A stretch of DNA of 64,000 bases from Bernardetia sp042180575 (GCF_042180575.1 NZ_CP170094.1:3472001-3536000), one strand, 5' to 3'; positions 33,720-43,609 are shown, numbered from the stretch's first letter. Notes: a model not told the origin generated them from the sequence alone. Numbers and translations are program-made.

Positions 33720-36281
33720 ATGAAACTATCAAATTTTATAGCAAATCTACTTTTGCTAACCGTCTTTTTGTCTGCAAATGCTTTTGGACAAGATCCTTCT
33801 CAAGTAAACTGGCCATTATGGGAAAATGAACGTCTTAATTTCTCTAGTGGAAATCCTGTTGAAAGCAGTACAGGAAATCAGTATAATCAACTCTCTAATA
33901 CTGCTGCCTATTCAGATGAAAGTGGACAATTACAAATTTATGCAGGCAAAGAAATATATTATAACCATTATAATTATGGAAATGCTCCAAGAGTTTATTC
34001 AAACACAGGTAATTTTTCTGTATTTGCTGGGGGACAAAAGGTAAGTATAAAAGGTGGAGATAGAGCTTCACAGGTACTTATACTCCCTCATCCAACAGTT
34101 CAAAATGAATACTTTGTTTTCTCTGTTGGAACTTATTATAAAGATATTTGCTCGAATTATCCTTTACCTCCTACATTTCCTTCTGTACATAATAGTCCTT
34201 CAGGAAGTTACTACAGTAGAATAAAATCTAATGGAACAGTGGTAGCACTTGATGTACCTCTTTTGGCTAATAATCCATCAAGAAATTATACTGTTGCAGA
34301 AGAACATCAAGGTTATAGAGCTATGGGAGCAATACAAGCAATTCCTTATTGTCAAAATGGAGGTGGATATTGGATTTTTGTAATGGGTACAGATAGTAAA
34401 TTAGCTATCTTTAATCTAAGAGCAAATGGTAGTATTACATTGGGGCAAGAAGTAGACTTAAACACTACTCTAGGAGGTGATGTAGATTACATTAGTTCAG
34501 TTCCACTAAATCCTTCTTTTCCTCCGAGTTGTCAAGGTGTGTCATTATATGCAATTACTGTTTCTCCACAAGGAGATAAAGTAGCGATATCTAGTTTTGG
34601 ACCTTATAATTCAAATAAAGTAAACATATTTAATTTTCAAAGTGGTAGCCTTACCTTTAACAGAAGTTTTACTCCTTACTATATTAACTCTTCTACTCAC
34701 TATCATCCTATGTTAGGTACTAGTAATGATGAACGGGCTTTTACGTCATCAGGAAGGTATTTTTATTATAGTTTATCATCTGATATTAATGATGGAACAA
34801 CTAAAAAAGGAGGTATTTGGAGAATCAATTTAGATATTCCTAATAATGTGACTCCTGAACTAGTCTATGATCCAGAAGAAAAAATATTTGATGGAGGAAT
34901 AACAACAACATTTATGCAAGATCTTATTCTTGGTGTGGATGGCAATATATATGGATTATATCAAAATGATAGTTTGCGTTCTTGTAATAGTTCTCCTTAT
35001 ATAAAACCTACAGTCAATGTATTTCGCATTAACAACCCTGAAAGCAACTCTGTTTCGTCTATTTTGGTGGAAAAAACAAACTCTTTAGCTTGCAAATATC
35101 TTTTTGAAAGTATTGTAGTCATTCCCACCCTCCTAAACGCCCCAGCACCAAACCGTCCTATCAACTCTAACTTTGATATTTTGTGTCCGAATGGAGATTG
35201 TGAAACTACCTGTGGAAGTGATGTAACTTATCGTTTATCTGCCTTTTCAGGGGCTTATGATTATGTATGGAAAGTAGATGGAGTAGTTGTAGCAAATAAT
35301 GTAAGTCATTATACGCATTCTTGGAGTGGAATAGGCACGCATCAAGTGGAAGTTACTGTTACTAGTTCTTGTAGTAATGATGTGGTTGTGAAACAGATAG
35401 ATGTGGAAGTACAAAGTGTTTCTAGTTTTGATGTTTATCCTAGAGAAATATGTCCTAATGCAAAGGATAATTTGATTCCTTTATCTGGTGGTTATCCTTT
35501 GGGTGGTACATATAGTGGAGTAGGGGTTACTAATAATATTCTTGAACTTAATACTCTTCCTGCTGGAGATTATATTATTACTTATACTCCTCCTGCTGGA
35601 ATAGCTTGTACAAGTGTACTTACAGATACAATTACTTTGAGCGAAATAGCTACTTTTGAAATAACAAATGATAGAGTTGAAGTAGGTAGTACAACTCCTG
35701 TTGATTTATCTGTTTATGCTTTTCCTTCCTTACCTAGAAACTCTAGAGAATTTATTTCTTATGATATAGATTTTTCACAATCAGGCGTTGGTGGATTAGG
35801 TCCTGCTTTCGATATTAATACAGGTGTTTTATATCCTGCAATTCTACCTTTAGGAAATTATATTATAACCTATAAATTACAATATGACATTGACGACCAT
35901 TTTGATGTACCCACTGGCTTGCATGGACTCTCAGAAAACTTTTGTTTTGATATGATTTCTGATACCATCAAAATAGTACCTGTTGGAATGGGTAAGGTAA
36001 AAGCAACAACTAATAAACAGAAAATTGTTGAACTAACAGCCTCTCCAAACCCCTTCAATAGTTCTACTACAATTCGTTTTAGTTCTGAGGTTTCAAGTGA
36101 GAAATATACGATGTTGGTTCGTAATTCTTTAGGTCAAGAAATCAAACGTATAGAAGGAGTTGCTAAGAAAGGAAATAACGAAGTAGAAATTAATATGCTT
36201 GGTTATTCTTCTGGACTCTATTATGTAGAATATATTTCTTCGGATAGAAGAGAAAATATCAAAATAGTATTGGCTAGGTAA
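33720..36281 (+). CDS. Large T9SS-exported surface protein with PKD-like domain
   Basis: 853 residues. A signal peptide (LLLLTVFLSANAFGQ) is followed by a 440-residue domain of WD/PQQ-like short strands with many Gly and Asn ('SPQGDKVAISSFGPYNSNK'), which may form a propeller. About residues 490-570 hold a PKD/Ig-like domain ('YDYVWKVDGVVVANNVSHYTHSWSGIG' region) and a second one follows. The C-terminal 75 residues are a T9SS type A sorting signal (ASPNPFNSSTTIRF ... LGQEIKRIEG ... SGLYYVEYISS). The protein is therefore a cargo of the type IX system. It shares a terminator with the convergent giant gene at 36380. Confidence 0.8.
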   Translation: MKLSNFIANLLLLTVFLSANAFGQDPSQVNWPLWENERLNFSSGNPVESSTGNQYNQLSNTAAYSDESGQLQIYAGKEIYYNHYNYGNAPRVYSNTGNFSVFAGGQKVSIKGGDRASQVLILPHPTVQNEYFVFSVGTYYKDICSNYPLPPTFPSVHNSPSGSYYSRIKSNGTVVALDVPLLANNPSRNYTVAEEHQGYRAMGAIQAIPYCQNGGGYWIFVMGTDSKLAIFNLRANGSITLGQEVDLNTTLGGDVDYISSVPLNPSFPPSCQGVSLYAITVSPQGDKVAISSFGPYNSNKVNIFNFQSGSLTFNRSFTPYYINSSTHYHPMLGTSNDERAFTSSGRYFYYSLSSDINDGTTKKGGIWRINLDIPNNVTPELVYDPEEKIFDGGITTTFMQDLILGVDGNIYGLYQNDSLRSCNSSPYIKPTVNVFRINNPESNSVSSILVEKTNSLACKYLFESIVVIPTLLNAPAPNRPINSNFDILCPNGDCETTCGSDVTYRLSAFSGAYDYVWKVDGVVVANNVSHYTHSWSGIGTHQVEVTVTSSCSNDVVVKQIDVEVQSVSSFDVYPREICPNAKDNLIPLSGGYPLGGTYSGVGVTNNILELNTLPAGDYIITYTPPAGIACTSVLTDTITLSEIATFEITNDRVEVGSTTPVDLSVYAFPSLPRNSREFISYDIDFSQSGVGGLGPAFDINTGVLYPAILPLGNYIITYKLQYDIDDHFDVPTGLHGLSENFCFDMISDTIKIVPVGMGKVKATTNKQKIVELTASPNPFNSSTTIRFSSEVSSEKYTMLVRNSLGQEIKRIEGVAKKGNNEVEINMLGYSSGLYYVEYISSDRRENIKIVLAR

Positions 36282-36305
36282 AACAGTCATAAATAATAGC
36301 ATATC

Positions 36306-36347
36306 AAAAAAGCCTTATATCTAAGTTTTTAGATATAAGGCTTTTTC
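36306..36347. terminator. Bidirectional terminator
   Basis: AAAAAGCCTTATATCTAA (36306-36323) pairs with TTAGATATAAGGCTTTTT (36329-36346): 18 pairs and a 5-base loop, with T-runs on both strands. It separates two convergent T9SS cargo genes. Confidence 0.88.
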
Positions 36348-36354
36348 TATTTGT

Positions 36355-36372
36355 ACAGACTAGGAAGTCTGT
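36355..36372 (-). repeat. TCCT-loop hairpin, inverted copy
   Basis: On the minus strand ACAGACT-TCCT-AGTCTGT, preceded by AACTGTATC. It matches the unit at 26157-26183 in more than 20 consecutive bases. Confidence 0.7.
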
Positions 36373-36379
36373 GATACAG

Positions 36380-39300
36380 TTACTCAATTACCCATTTTTT
36401 CTGAATGGTATAATTTTCAAAAGAAAGCATAATAATATAAATTCCTTTTGGCAAATTCTGTGCATCGATAGACAAACTAGCATTTTGATTGTCTGCTTGA
36501 TTTACTTTTTGGAAGTTTACTTTTTGTCCTAACGTATTATAAATCACAAAAGAAGTTGCTTTTCCTAAATCGGATTGCCATTTCAAAACAGATGTTCCTG
36601 TATTGCTTGGGTTTGGATAAAGACTTACTTTTTTAGCTCTTATTTCGTCTTCAATTCCAGTTACAAAATCTTCAATAGTTACTACTTTTTCTATACTTAC
36701 TTGTGCTTCACAATCTTGTGCCTTTGCTGTAAGAGTAACTGTATAAGTTCCTCCTCCTGAATAGACAAAAACAGGATTTTGCTCTGGACTTGTAGAGTTC
36801 AGACTATCGCCAAAACTCCATGTATATTCCAGTTCATACTCGCTTTCAGTTTTGTTTTCAAAGGTAGCTTGTGCACCTTCCACTACAAAATCAAAATCAA
36901 CTAATGTAGAAGGTTCGAAGAAAGTAATTTTTATGCTGTCTTCCAAAACACCACAATCTGTAATTACTTCTACTTTGTATGTTCCGTTTTCTGTTACTGT
37001 TCTTTGTGCTTCATTGCTTCCATCTTCCCATATGTAAACTGCTGTCGAATTATCAACTGTTGCATCTATTGTGTAAGACGTTTCGGAACAAAGTTTTGCA
37101 TCTTCGCCTAGTTCTAAAACAGGAATTTCTTTTACAAAAATAGTGATTGTATCTGTTTGTGGTTCACATTGTCCACTAAAACCACCATATCCAGTTACTA
37201 AATAAGTAGTTGTTTCTCTTGGAGAAACTAAAGGGTTTGACACAAATGGCTCACTTACAATTCCTTCTCCTTCCCATTCATAATAAGCTGCTCCTGTTGC
37301 ACGTAATTGAATTGTATTACCAAGACAAACTGTATTTTGTTCTTCTTCTGTGCTTGCTTCTACATTCAGAACTGGTGTCGTTATTACGGTTACAGTATCT
37401 CTAAATGTACAAAAGTTAGGGTCAGTTACTTCTACCCAGTAAGTTCCAGATTCAGTTATTTCTAAATAAGGTTCTGTGCTTCTATTTGACCATCTAAAAC
37501 TAGGATTTGTAGCATTTGCAGGAAAAGCATCAATAAAAAACACATCATCTGCACAAATGTAAATTTCTTCTTCAGCAGGAAAAAATGGTAATTCTAATAC
37601 ATCTTGAATAGTTATCAAAACAGAATCTTTTATACTTCCACAATTCGAACCTGTTGTTACTTCTAACGTATAAAGTGTCGTTTCGGTAGGAGAAGCAACT
37701 GGATTTAGAATAGTAGCATCTGAAAGCCCTGTGCTTGGAGTCCAACGGTATGAAGTTGCCCCTGTTGCAGTAGCTCTTAATTGTGTACTTTCTCCTTCAC
37801 AAATACCTTGATTTTGTCCTGCTTCTACGGTTGCAGTCGTATTATAAGAAACACGAATATCATCAGAAACCGAACACCCATTTTTCATTACTTCCACAGA
37901 ATATGTTCCTGCATTTTGTACTGTGATTGTCTGAGTAGTTTGTCCTGTACTCCATTCGTAAGTTGCATTAGCAAAAGCACCTGCATCTAGTGTAACACTT
38001 TCGCCTTGACAAACCACTTTATCTGCACCCAAATCTACTACATAATCAATTCCGTTTCCTATATTGATAAAATCTGTTTTTGTTTCTGTACTAGAACCTA
38101 CTCCACTTGTAGCAACCAAAGTAACAGCAAAATTTCCAGACGTAGTATAATTAACAGTTGGATTTTTTTCTGTCGAAGTGCTTGGAGTTCCTCCTGTAAA
38201 AGTCCATTGATAAGAAACTGCATTTCTACTTGTGTTATTAAAACGAACTCTCAAAGGAGCATCACAAGACCCTGTAACATCAGCCTCAAAACGAGCCAAA
38301 GGAGGGTTTACAGAATTATTACAATCAGCAGCAGTTACTTTTTGCATAGATGGCAGACCACAATCATTATCAGCATTTACAGTATAATTCATCATCAAAT
38401 TTCCTGCTTCTAAGTTTGTTGGTGAAAGCGTATTTTTTTGTACTCCTGTTTCTAAGAAATGGAACATCAAATCGTTTGGATTATTTACATAGCCCAGTTG
38501 GTGTCCCACTCCTAAAGATTTCAAAATTTCACTTTCAAAATCTACCTGACCAGCAGAAGGTGTTCCCGAATAACTCCAGTTTATATTTGAATTGACAAAA
38601 ATCTGAAATTCTTGTACGAATGGAACAAGTTCTGTTCCTGTATTACAAATTTCTACTCTTGAATAAGCATAACTACGAGCATTAGGGTCGCCAAATTCAT
38701 TTCCATCAAAAGTAGAAATCGTAGTTTTTCCACCAAATCCAAAAGGAATAGGAGCTTGATTTGCCGAAATTTTGACATTAAAACCTGTCGCACAACGCCA
38801 TTTGTTGAGTGCTGATTTGAGTGCATTCATTTGTTGTGTATTTGCAAAAAAGGAAGGATCAACAAAAAGTGTATAACCACCTTCTCCATTATAATTTGAT
38901 AAATAATTTTTTGTCGCTTCTTGTTCGAAAGGAGTTTCACCATCAAAACTATACCAATATAAAGGTGTGGCTTCTACCGAATATGGAATAGTTAATATTT
39001 CAGAACTTGTAAAACGCTCTCCTGTTGAATTTGTAACGGTTACTCTTCCAGTTCCTGCTACACTTGGCACTCTTACTTTTATGCGTGTATCTGTCCATTC
39101 TACAATTTCTGTTAGACCAAAAAGACCTGCAAAACCAAACTGAAGAACAGGATATTCATTCTGTCCACCATTAGGAGAATACGAAAAATAAATATTTGAT
39201 TCATTATTTATCTCAGTTCCAAATCCAGAACCATTTATAGTCAAAATACTTTGAGTTCCTGCTGTGATGGTTGTAGGAGCAATACTTGTAATATTGTCAT

Positions 39301-39832
39301 TTCGTTGATTAGAAGGAGAAGGTAAAAATAAAGACTCATTTTTTATTATTCTTGGTGCAGAAAGTTGAGTATAGATTTCATTTCGAATGTTACTAAAATG
39401 ATTATTTTTCGAACTCGCTTTTTCATTCAAAACATCATAAAATACAAACCCATCATTAGCAAGTTGATAAGTCGTACTTGTTTGATTAAATAAAAAAAGA
39501 CCTGAATTTCCATAATTAATAGGAAAATGATGTGAGGTTACATTAATAATGTTTTTTCCTATTTTTCCTCCTTTTGTTGTAAAAGTAATCGTATTTTGAG
39601 ATAGATTTGAAGAACTTTTGAAGACTTTATAGACTTCCAATGTGTGGCGAGTCAGAATCATAGTTTGGTCTTGATTCCAAAAACTTTCTTGTTTGACAAT
39701 TTTTCCTTCTATAATATGATTGGACGAAGAAATAGAATTGGTAAATAAATTAGAATTAGATTGTGCCATACCTTCTGAACCAAACAGAGATGATAGACAA
39801 CAAAACAGCAAGAGAAATACAATTTTTTTCAT
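36380..39832 (-). CDS. Giant T9SS-exported protein with IPT/TIG, degenerate peptidase-like and PKD domains
   Basis: 1150 residues. Signal peptide (cleavage near GMAQ). An IPT/TIG domain is at about 180-280 ('TSIAPTTITAGTQSILTING' region). A matrixin-like region follows, but where HExxHxxGxxH is expected the text is KSLGVGHQLGY (residues 438-448), followed by the typical N-x-P-N-D-L-M. Several PKD/Ig-like domains come next (about 540-1060; 'SYQWTFTGGTPSTSTEKNPTV' region, repeated 'CGSIKDSVLITI'-like ends). A T9SS sorting domain ends the chain (LYPNPSNTGTSVLKW ... LGQKVNFQ ... PKGIYIIMLSFEN). Peptidase activity is unlikely with this motif; adhesion or binding is more plausible. Confidence 0.8.
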   Translation of the reverse strand: MKKIVFLLLFCCLSSLFGSEGMAQSNSNLFTNSISSSNHIIEGKIVKQESFWNQDQTMILTRHTLEVYKVFKSSSNLSQNTITFTTKGGKIGKNIINVTSHHFPINYGNSGLFLFNQTSTTYQLANDGFVFYDVLNEKASSKNNHFSNIRNEIYTQLSAPRIIKNESLFLPSPSNQRNDNITSIAPTTITAGTQSILTINGSGFGTEINNESNIYFSYSPNGGQNEYPVLQFGFAGLFGLTEIVEWTDTRIKVRVPSVAGTGRVTVTNSTGERFTSSEILTIPYSVEATPLYWYSFDGETPFEQEATKNYLSNYNGEGGYTLFVDPSFFANTQQMNALKSALNKWRCATGFNVKISANQAPIPFGFGGKTTISTFDGNEFGDPNARSYAYSRVEICNTGTELVPFVQEFQIFVNSNINWSYSGTPSAGQVDFESEILKSLGVGHQLGYVNNPNDLMFHFLETGVQKNTLSPTNLEAGNLMMNYTVNADNDCGLPSMQKVTAADCNNSVNPPLARFEADVTGSCDAPLRVRFNNTSRNAVSYQWTFTGGTPSTSTEKNPTVNYTTSGNFAVTLVATSGVGSSTETKTDFINIGNGIDYVVDLGADKVVCQGESVTLDAGAFANATYEWSTGQTTQTITVQNAGTYSVEVMKNGCSVSDDIRVSYNTTATVEAGQNQGICEGESTQLRATATGATSYRWTPSTGLSDATILNPVASPTETTLYTLEVTTGSNCGSIKDSVLITIQDVLELPFFPAEEEIYICADDVFFIDAFPANATNPSFRWSNRSTEPYLEITESGTYWVEVTDPNFCTFRDTVTVITTPVLNVEASTEEEQNTVCLGNTIQLRATGAAYYEWEGEGIVSEPFVSNPLVSPRETTTYLVTGYGGFSGQCEPQTDTITIFVKEIPVLELGEDAKLCSETSYTIDATVDNSTAVYIWEDGSNEAQRTVTENGTYKVEVITDCGVLEDSIKITFFEPSTLVDFDFVVEGAQATFENKTESEYELEYTWSFGDSLNSTSPEQNPVFVYSGGGTYTVTLTAKAQDCEAQVSIEKVVTIEDFVTGIEDEIRAKKVSLYPNPSNTGTSVLKWQSDLGKATSFVIYNTLGQKVNFQKVNQADNQNASLSIDAQNLPKGIYIIMLSFENYTIQKKWVIE

Positions 39833-40132
39833 GATATTTTTTTAATTTTAAAATTAATGATAGGGAGAAATTGCTTTTTGGAAGGGAGTAGATATTTTTT
39901 ATCAAAAGAAATAACTTTGGTATTCTTTATTAAAAAAAGTCTTATTTTATACTCTGACGTAAATGTAGATAAAAATGCTGCACCAAAAGCAAATTTAACG
40001 ACTAGATTTCAAAATTTAGAAATTTATTTTATGAATTATTTCCTTACTATTGTACTTTCATATTCTAAAATTACGCAATTAGTTGCTGGTTTTTAATTCA
40101 TATTTTTACATCCTACCTCTTATTTTATTTTA
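39833..40132. other. Intergenic region between divergent genes
   Basis: 300 AT-rich bases before the endonuclease V gene and the giant T9SS gene. A TAAATTTG box on the minus strand at 39990-39997 could be a -7 element for the giant gene, but a matching -33 box is not at the right distance. A plus-strand open frame of 79 codons (39857-40096) has no recognisable content. Confidence 0.35.
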
Positions 40133-40810
40133 ATGGACGATTTAATAAAAAAACTAACTGATTTTCAAAACCAACTTGCACCTAGTATTTGGATTCCTAT
40201 CGATGCAGAACCTATTTATCCAGAAGCTATTTTGGGGGCAATAGACGTGCAATATGAAGGCGAAAATGGATTTGCAGCCCTTGTTATTTTTGATAGAAAG
40301 GGAGAAATCATTCATACATTTACAAAAAAATATGAAGCTACAATTCCCTATATTCCTAGTTTTTTTGCCTTTAGAGAAGGAGATATTATCATAAAGTTAA
40401 TCAATGATGCTGAAAAAGAATTTGACCTAAATTTAGATATTTTACTTATTGACGGACATGGAATAGCACACCCAAGAAAATTTGGTCTGGCTTCCTATAT
40501 TGGTCTAGCTTTAGAAAAAATGTCTATTGGGGTAGCTAAAGATACCTTAGTAAAATACAATGGAGATTTAGCTAAAGAAAAATACAGTAGTTTGGATATT
40601 TACTTAGAAGACAATACTAAAAATCAACAGGAACTTATCGGTTATGCTTATCGCAGCCGAGAAAATGTAAAACCAATTTTTGTAAGTGCAGGACACAAAA
40701 TTTCTAGCAAACAAGCCTTAGAAATAGTAAAAGAACACACAGGAGAATACAGACAATTAGATGTGTTGAGAGAAGCAGACCATTTGGCGAGAGAAGCAGC
40801 TAAAGGCTGA
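40133..40810 (+). CDS. nfi: Endonuclease V
   Basis: Endonuclease V nicks DNA one base 3' of deoxyinosine. The main blocks are visible: 'ILGAIDVQYEGENGFAALV' (first catalytic Asp), 'IPYIPSFFAFREGDIII' (Glu of the metal site), 'ILLIDGHGIAHPRKFGLASYIG' (Asp and the DGHG-x-AHPR signature), 'SIGVAKDTLV' and 'PIFVSAGHKISSKQA'. 225 residues is the normal length. A single gene with a hairpin terminator that is shared with rseP. Confidence 0.93.
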   Translation: MDDLIKKLTDFQNQLAPSIWIPIDAEPIYPEAILGAIDVQYEGENGFAALVIFDRKGEIIHTFTKKYEATIPYIPSFFAFREGDIIIKLINDAEKEFDLNLDILLIDGHGIAHPRKFGLASYIGLALEKMSIGVAKDTLVKYNGDLAKEKYSSLDIYLEDNTKNQQELIGYAYRSRENVKPIFVSAGHKISSKQALEIVKEHTGEYRQLDVLREADHLAREAAKG

Positions 40811-40828
40811 AAAATTATTAATTGTGAA

Positions 40829-40877
40829 TAAAAAAACCATTCCCAAACTAAAATAATTAGTTTAGAAATGGTTCTTT
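40829..40877. terminator. Bidirectional terminator
   Basis: AACCATT and AAACTA on the left pair with TAGTTT and AATGGTT on the right, separated by CCC/AGA bulges. There are T-runs on each strand. It serves endonuclease V (plus) and rseP (minus). Confidence 0.75.
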
Positions 40878-40921
40878 TATGCTTTCTCACTCTGAAGTGT
40901 AAGCTAAAGATAAATTAGATT

Positions 40922-42274
40922 TTATAAATTAAACCCAACCTTTATCAGTTTCCAAATATCGTTTCCAAAAACAAAAATCATAAGACAAAGAATAAGAACC
41001 ATTCCTACTTTTTGAGCAATTTCTAAGAATTTATCCGAAGGAGGACGACCTGTAATCATCTCATAAAGAAGGAACATCACATGTCCACCATCAAGGGCAG
41101 GAATTGGTAAAAGATTCATCAAAGCCAAAACCATTGATAAAAATCCTGTAATTCTCCAAAAACGATACGCCTCAAACTCAAAACCAAAAATCATAACCAT
41201 TCCAATAGGTCCACTCAATGAATCAGAAGCATTAATATCTCCTTTAGCCATTTTTTTGTATGCCATCGCTTGTACTCCAATAACTCCAAAAGCAGTTTCT
41301 GTTCCTACTTGTAGAGATTCTGTGAAGCTATACGGACGTTCTACATAGTTTATTTCATAACTTATTCCAACTCCGATTGTGCTATCTGCTGCAACATTTA
41401 CAGGCAAATTCATTGTTTTTCCATCTCTTTCTACTACAAAAGTAAGTGTTTTTCCTGCATTTTGATGTAGTAGTTGTTGGAATGCTTCAAAGTCGGTTGT
41501 TACTGTTTCGTTTACTTTTATAATTTTATCTTTTGTCTTTAACCCTGCTTTTTCTGCATTTCTATCTGGAGCGATTGCACCAATCGTGAAAGGATATTTT
41601 CCTTCACGTATTGTCATAAACGCTTTTGCTTCATCTTTATCAGAACTATAAACTTTCAAAAACTCACTTGTAATTGAAATTTTCTTCTGTTCTCCATTTC
41701 TTTCAATGGTATAATACGAGTCATCATTTAAGATAAAAGCTGGGTCTAATAAATCTCTAAATGACTTTGGAGTTTCTCCATTGATATTGATTATTTTGTC
41801 GCCTGTTTCTAGTCCAAGACTTTTTCCGAGGTCGTTTACTTCAATTCCGTATCTGTTTACTTCATCTATCGGAATATATTTTTCTCCATACGTAAAAGCA
41901 ATCGCAACCATTATCAAAACACCCAAAACGACATTAAAAATAATCCCTCCTAACATAATAATAAGACGTTGCCACGCTGGTTTTGAGCGAAATTCATACG
42001 GTTGAGGCTCACCTTTCATTTGGTCAGTGTCTAAGGATTCATCAATCATTCCTGTTATTTTGACGTAGCCACCTAAAGGTAAAGCACTCAAACAATATTC
42101 AGTTTCTCCGTATTTAAAACCAAATATTTTTGGAGGAAAACCAATAGAAAACTTTTCTACTCTAACCCCAAAATACTTTGCTGCCAACAAATGCCCTAAT
42201 TCGTGCAATCCTACCAAGATAGAAAGCGAAGCCAAAAGCTGCAAAATTCCAATAATTATTCCTTGTATATCCAA
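40922..42274 (-). CDS. rseP: Site-2 zinc metalloprotease RseP (M50)
   Basis: 450 residues. The zinc site HELGH occurs at about 24-28 ('LVGLHELGHLLAAKYFGVRV'), with the second site 'NLLPIPALDGGHVMF' near the C-terminus (N-x-x-P-x-P-x-L-D-G), the hallmark of S2P-type intramembrane proteases. One PDZ domain lies at about 195-285 ('IGAIAPDRNAEKAGLKTKDK' region), with another piece at about 125-165. Four transmembrane helices. It probably cuts anti-sigma or signal-peptide remnants in the membrane. A clear promoter lies at 42358. Confidence 0.92.
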   Translation of the reverse strand: MDIQGIIIGILQLLASLSILVGLHELGHLLAAKYFGVRVEKFSIGFPPKIFGFKYGETEYCLSALPLGGYVKITGMIDESLDTDQMKGEPQPYEFRSKPAWQRLIIMLGGIIFNVVLGVLIMVAIAFTYGEKYIPIDEVNRYGIEVNDLGKSLGLETGDKIININGETPKSFRDLLDPAFILNDDSYYTIERNGEQKKISITSEFLKVYSSDKDEAKAFMTIREGKYPFTIGAIAPDRNAEKAGLKTKDKIIKVNETVTTDFEAFQQLLHQNAGKTLTFVVERDGKTMNLPVNVAADSTIGVGISYEINYVERPYSFTESLQVGTETAFGVIGVQAMAYKKMAKGDINASDSLSGPIGMVMIFGFEFEAYRFWRITGFLSMVLALMNLLPIPALDGGHVMFLLYEMITGRPPSDKFLEIAQKVGMVLILCLMIFVFGNDIWKLIKVGFNL

Positions 42275-42357
42275 AATTTATAATTTAATTTTTTGTTATT
42301 ATTCGTTTGTTTTTAAATTCTTTCCAAAATCGTACAAAAGTAGATTGTATTAATTTG

Positions 42358-42389
42358 CAAAGGTAGTTCTTTTAATTTTTTTTACCAAT
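42358..42389 (-). promoter_or_regulatory. Bacteroidota-type promoter for rseP
   Basis: Minus strand TACCTTTG at 42358-42365, followed by C as in the other promoters, with ATTG 20 bases upstream. The start codon of rseP is about 85 bases downstream. Confidence 0.55.
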
Positions 42390-42407
42390 TTCAGACAAGT
42401 TGGCATT

Positions 42408-43526
42408 TTATTTTCGTTTTGGGTTTTTGTTGGATTTTACTCCTGTTTTTTCGGTTTCCCATTCTTCTTCAATATCTTTTATACTTTCTTGTGCAGGGGG
42501 ACTAAAACCAAATTCTTTTTCTTCCAACTCTTTGAGTTGCCATTGTTTGATAGCGACTTGTTTTTTGATAAGTTCTAGGGCTTCACTTATCATTCCTTTT
42601 GTGATTGCACCAAACTGTTCTTGAGATTTTGAATCAATGAGTAATGCTTCTACCAAAATTTCGGTTACTTCTTTCAAAATTCTATTCTCTTCGACTGTTG
42701 TGGCATCTTCTACCAGTTGATTGACAACATTAAAAACAATATCAGCAATAGCTCTTTCTAAGTTTTGAGAAATAAACTCACCCATAACAGGTACTTTTCC
42801 TATCGTTTTTATTTCTGCATTTTTTTCTACGGCTTCATTGATAAGCACTTCTACATATCTTTTTAATTCGTATTTATAGGTCGGATAATTCTTTGCAGCG
42901 ACAACTTGCACACGTTTTGTAAGCCAAGTTGTCAAGAGATTTGAACGAGGACGGACTACATCTTCTACTATTTTTTCTACAATCGGACTTCCTTTCATTA
43001 CCTCTCCTTGTACTTCATTCAATACATTTATTACTACTCTATCCGAAACTTCTTCTACAAAAATGGAAAAATACTTTCCGAGTGTTTTATAAATATACGT
43101 ATTCGAAAGATTGATAACTTCCATCAAATGAAGTTTGTAAAGAATAGCCACCAAGCGCAACACACGCAAAGAACGAAACGAAGGCAAACAACCCAAAACA
43201 TCGTACCAGTGAATAAAAGGATAAAAAAACCAACGATGATAGGTATTCAGATAAATTGCAATCGCCCAACGAACAACAATATCAGAAATAAAAATTCCTA
43301 CAAAAACTAAATCTATAAGTGCAAAATTTTTGAAAATATAATCATTATAAAAATGATAAAATGAGGTAATATATGCTTTAAGGAAGTTTTGGACAAGTTC
43401 GGCTGTGAATAAAAAATTGAAAACAATCAATGTCAGATTTATCAAAACCAAAATTAAAACACCAATATCTGCAATGACTTGTACGGTAGAAACCTTATCT
43501 TTTTGTAAATTGGAGAGATTTATCAT
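42408..43526 (-). CDS. Membrane protein with voltage-sensor-like S1-S4 region
   Basis: 372 residues. Four helices at about 17-42, 65-90, 102-118 and 120-138. The fourth has positively charged residues three apart, SFRSLRVLRLVAILYKLHL, as in the S4 helix of voltage sensors. The second has D in 'FISDIVVRWAIA' and the third has 'WYD' before 'VLGCLPSF'. There is no pore helix or selectivity filter after it. Instead, a long soluble alpha-helical part (about 150-350) with heptad-like hydrophobic spacing follows, then a charged end (KKQVAIKQWQLKELEEKE). I do not recognise a named family. It may be a regulated voltage-sensing unit or just a membrane anchor. Confidence 0.65.
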   Translation of the reverse strand: MINLSNLQKDKVSTVQVIADIGVLILVLINLTLIVFNFLFTAELVQNFLKAYITSFYHFYNDYIFKNFALIDLVFVGIFISDIVVRWAIAIYLNTYHRWFFYPFIHWYDVLGCLPSFRSLRVLRLVAILYKLHLMEVINLSNTYIYKTLGKYFSIFVEEVSDRVVINVLNEVQGEVMKGSPIVEKIVEDVVRPRSNLLTTWLTKRVQVVAAKNYPTYKYELKRYVEVLINEAVEKNAEIKTIGKVPVMGEFISQNLERAIADIVFNVVNQLVEDATTVEENRILKEVTEILVEALLIDSKSQEQFGAITKGMISEALELIKKQVAIKQWQLKELEEKEFGFSPPAQESIKDIEEEWETEKTGVKSNKNPKRK

Positions 43527-43539
43527 TTTGCATAATTTT

Positions 43540-43572
43540 AGACCCTAAGGGCTTTCGAAACCCTAAGGGTCT
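43540..43572. repeat. CCCTAAGGG-type palindrome, copy 2
   Basis: AGACCCTAAGGG, CTTTCGAAA, CCCTAAGGGTCT. Outer six pairs match (AGACCC/GGGTCT), and the same inner word TTTCGAAACCC recurs at 1307 and 46841. It lies in the gap between divergent genes. Confidence 0.65.
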
Positions 43573-43609
43573 GAAACCATATTATTTTTACCAAATTTAC
43601 TCAAATTTT

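Noticed and set aside
37781..38413. Several plus-strand frames opposite the giant T9SS gene
   Set aside because: They mirror the coding strand (Cys/Ser/Ile-rich text). They are shadow frames.
39857..40096. A 79-codon plus-strand open frame between the giant T9SS gene and endonuclease V
   Set aside because: No recognisable domain and odd composition (low-complexity, mixed hydrophobic). The intergenic location and lack of a start context make a real gene unlikely.
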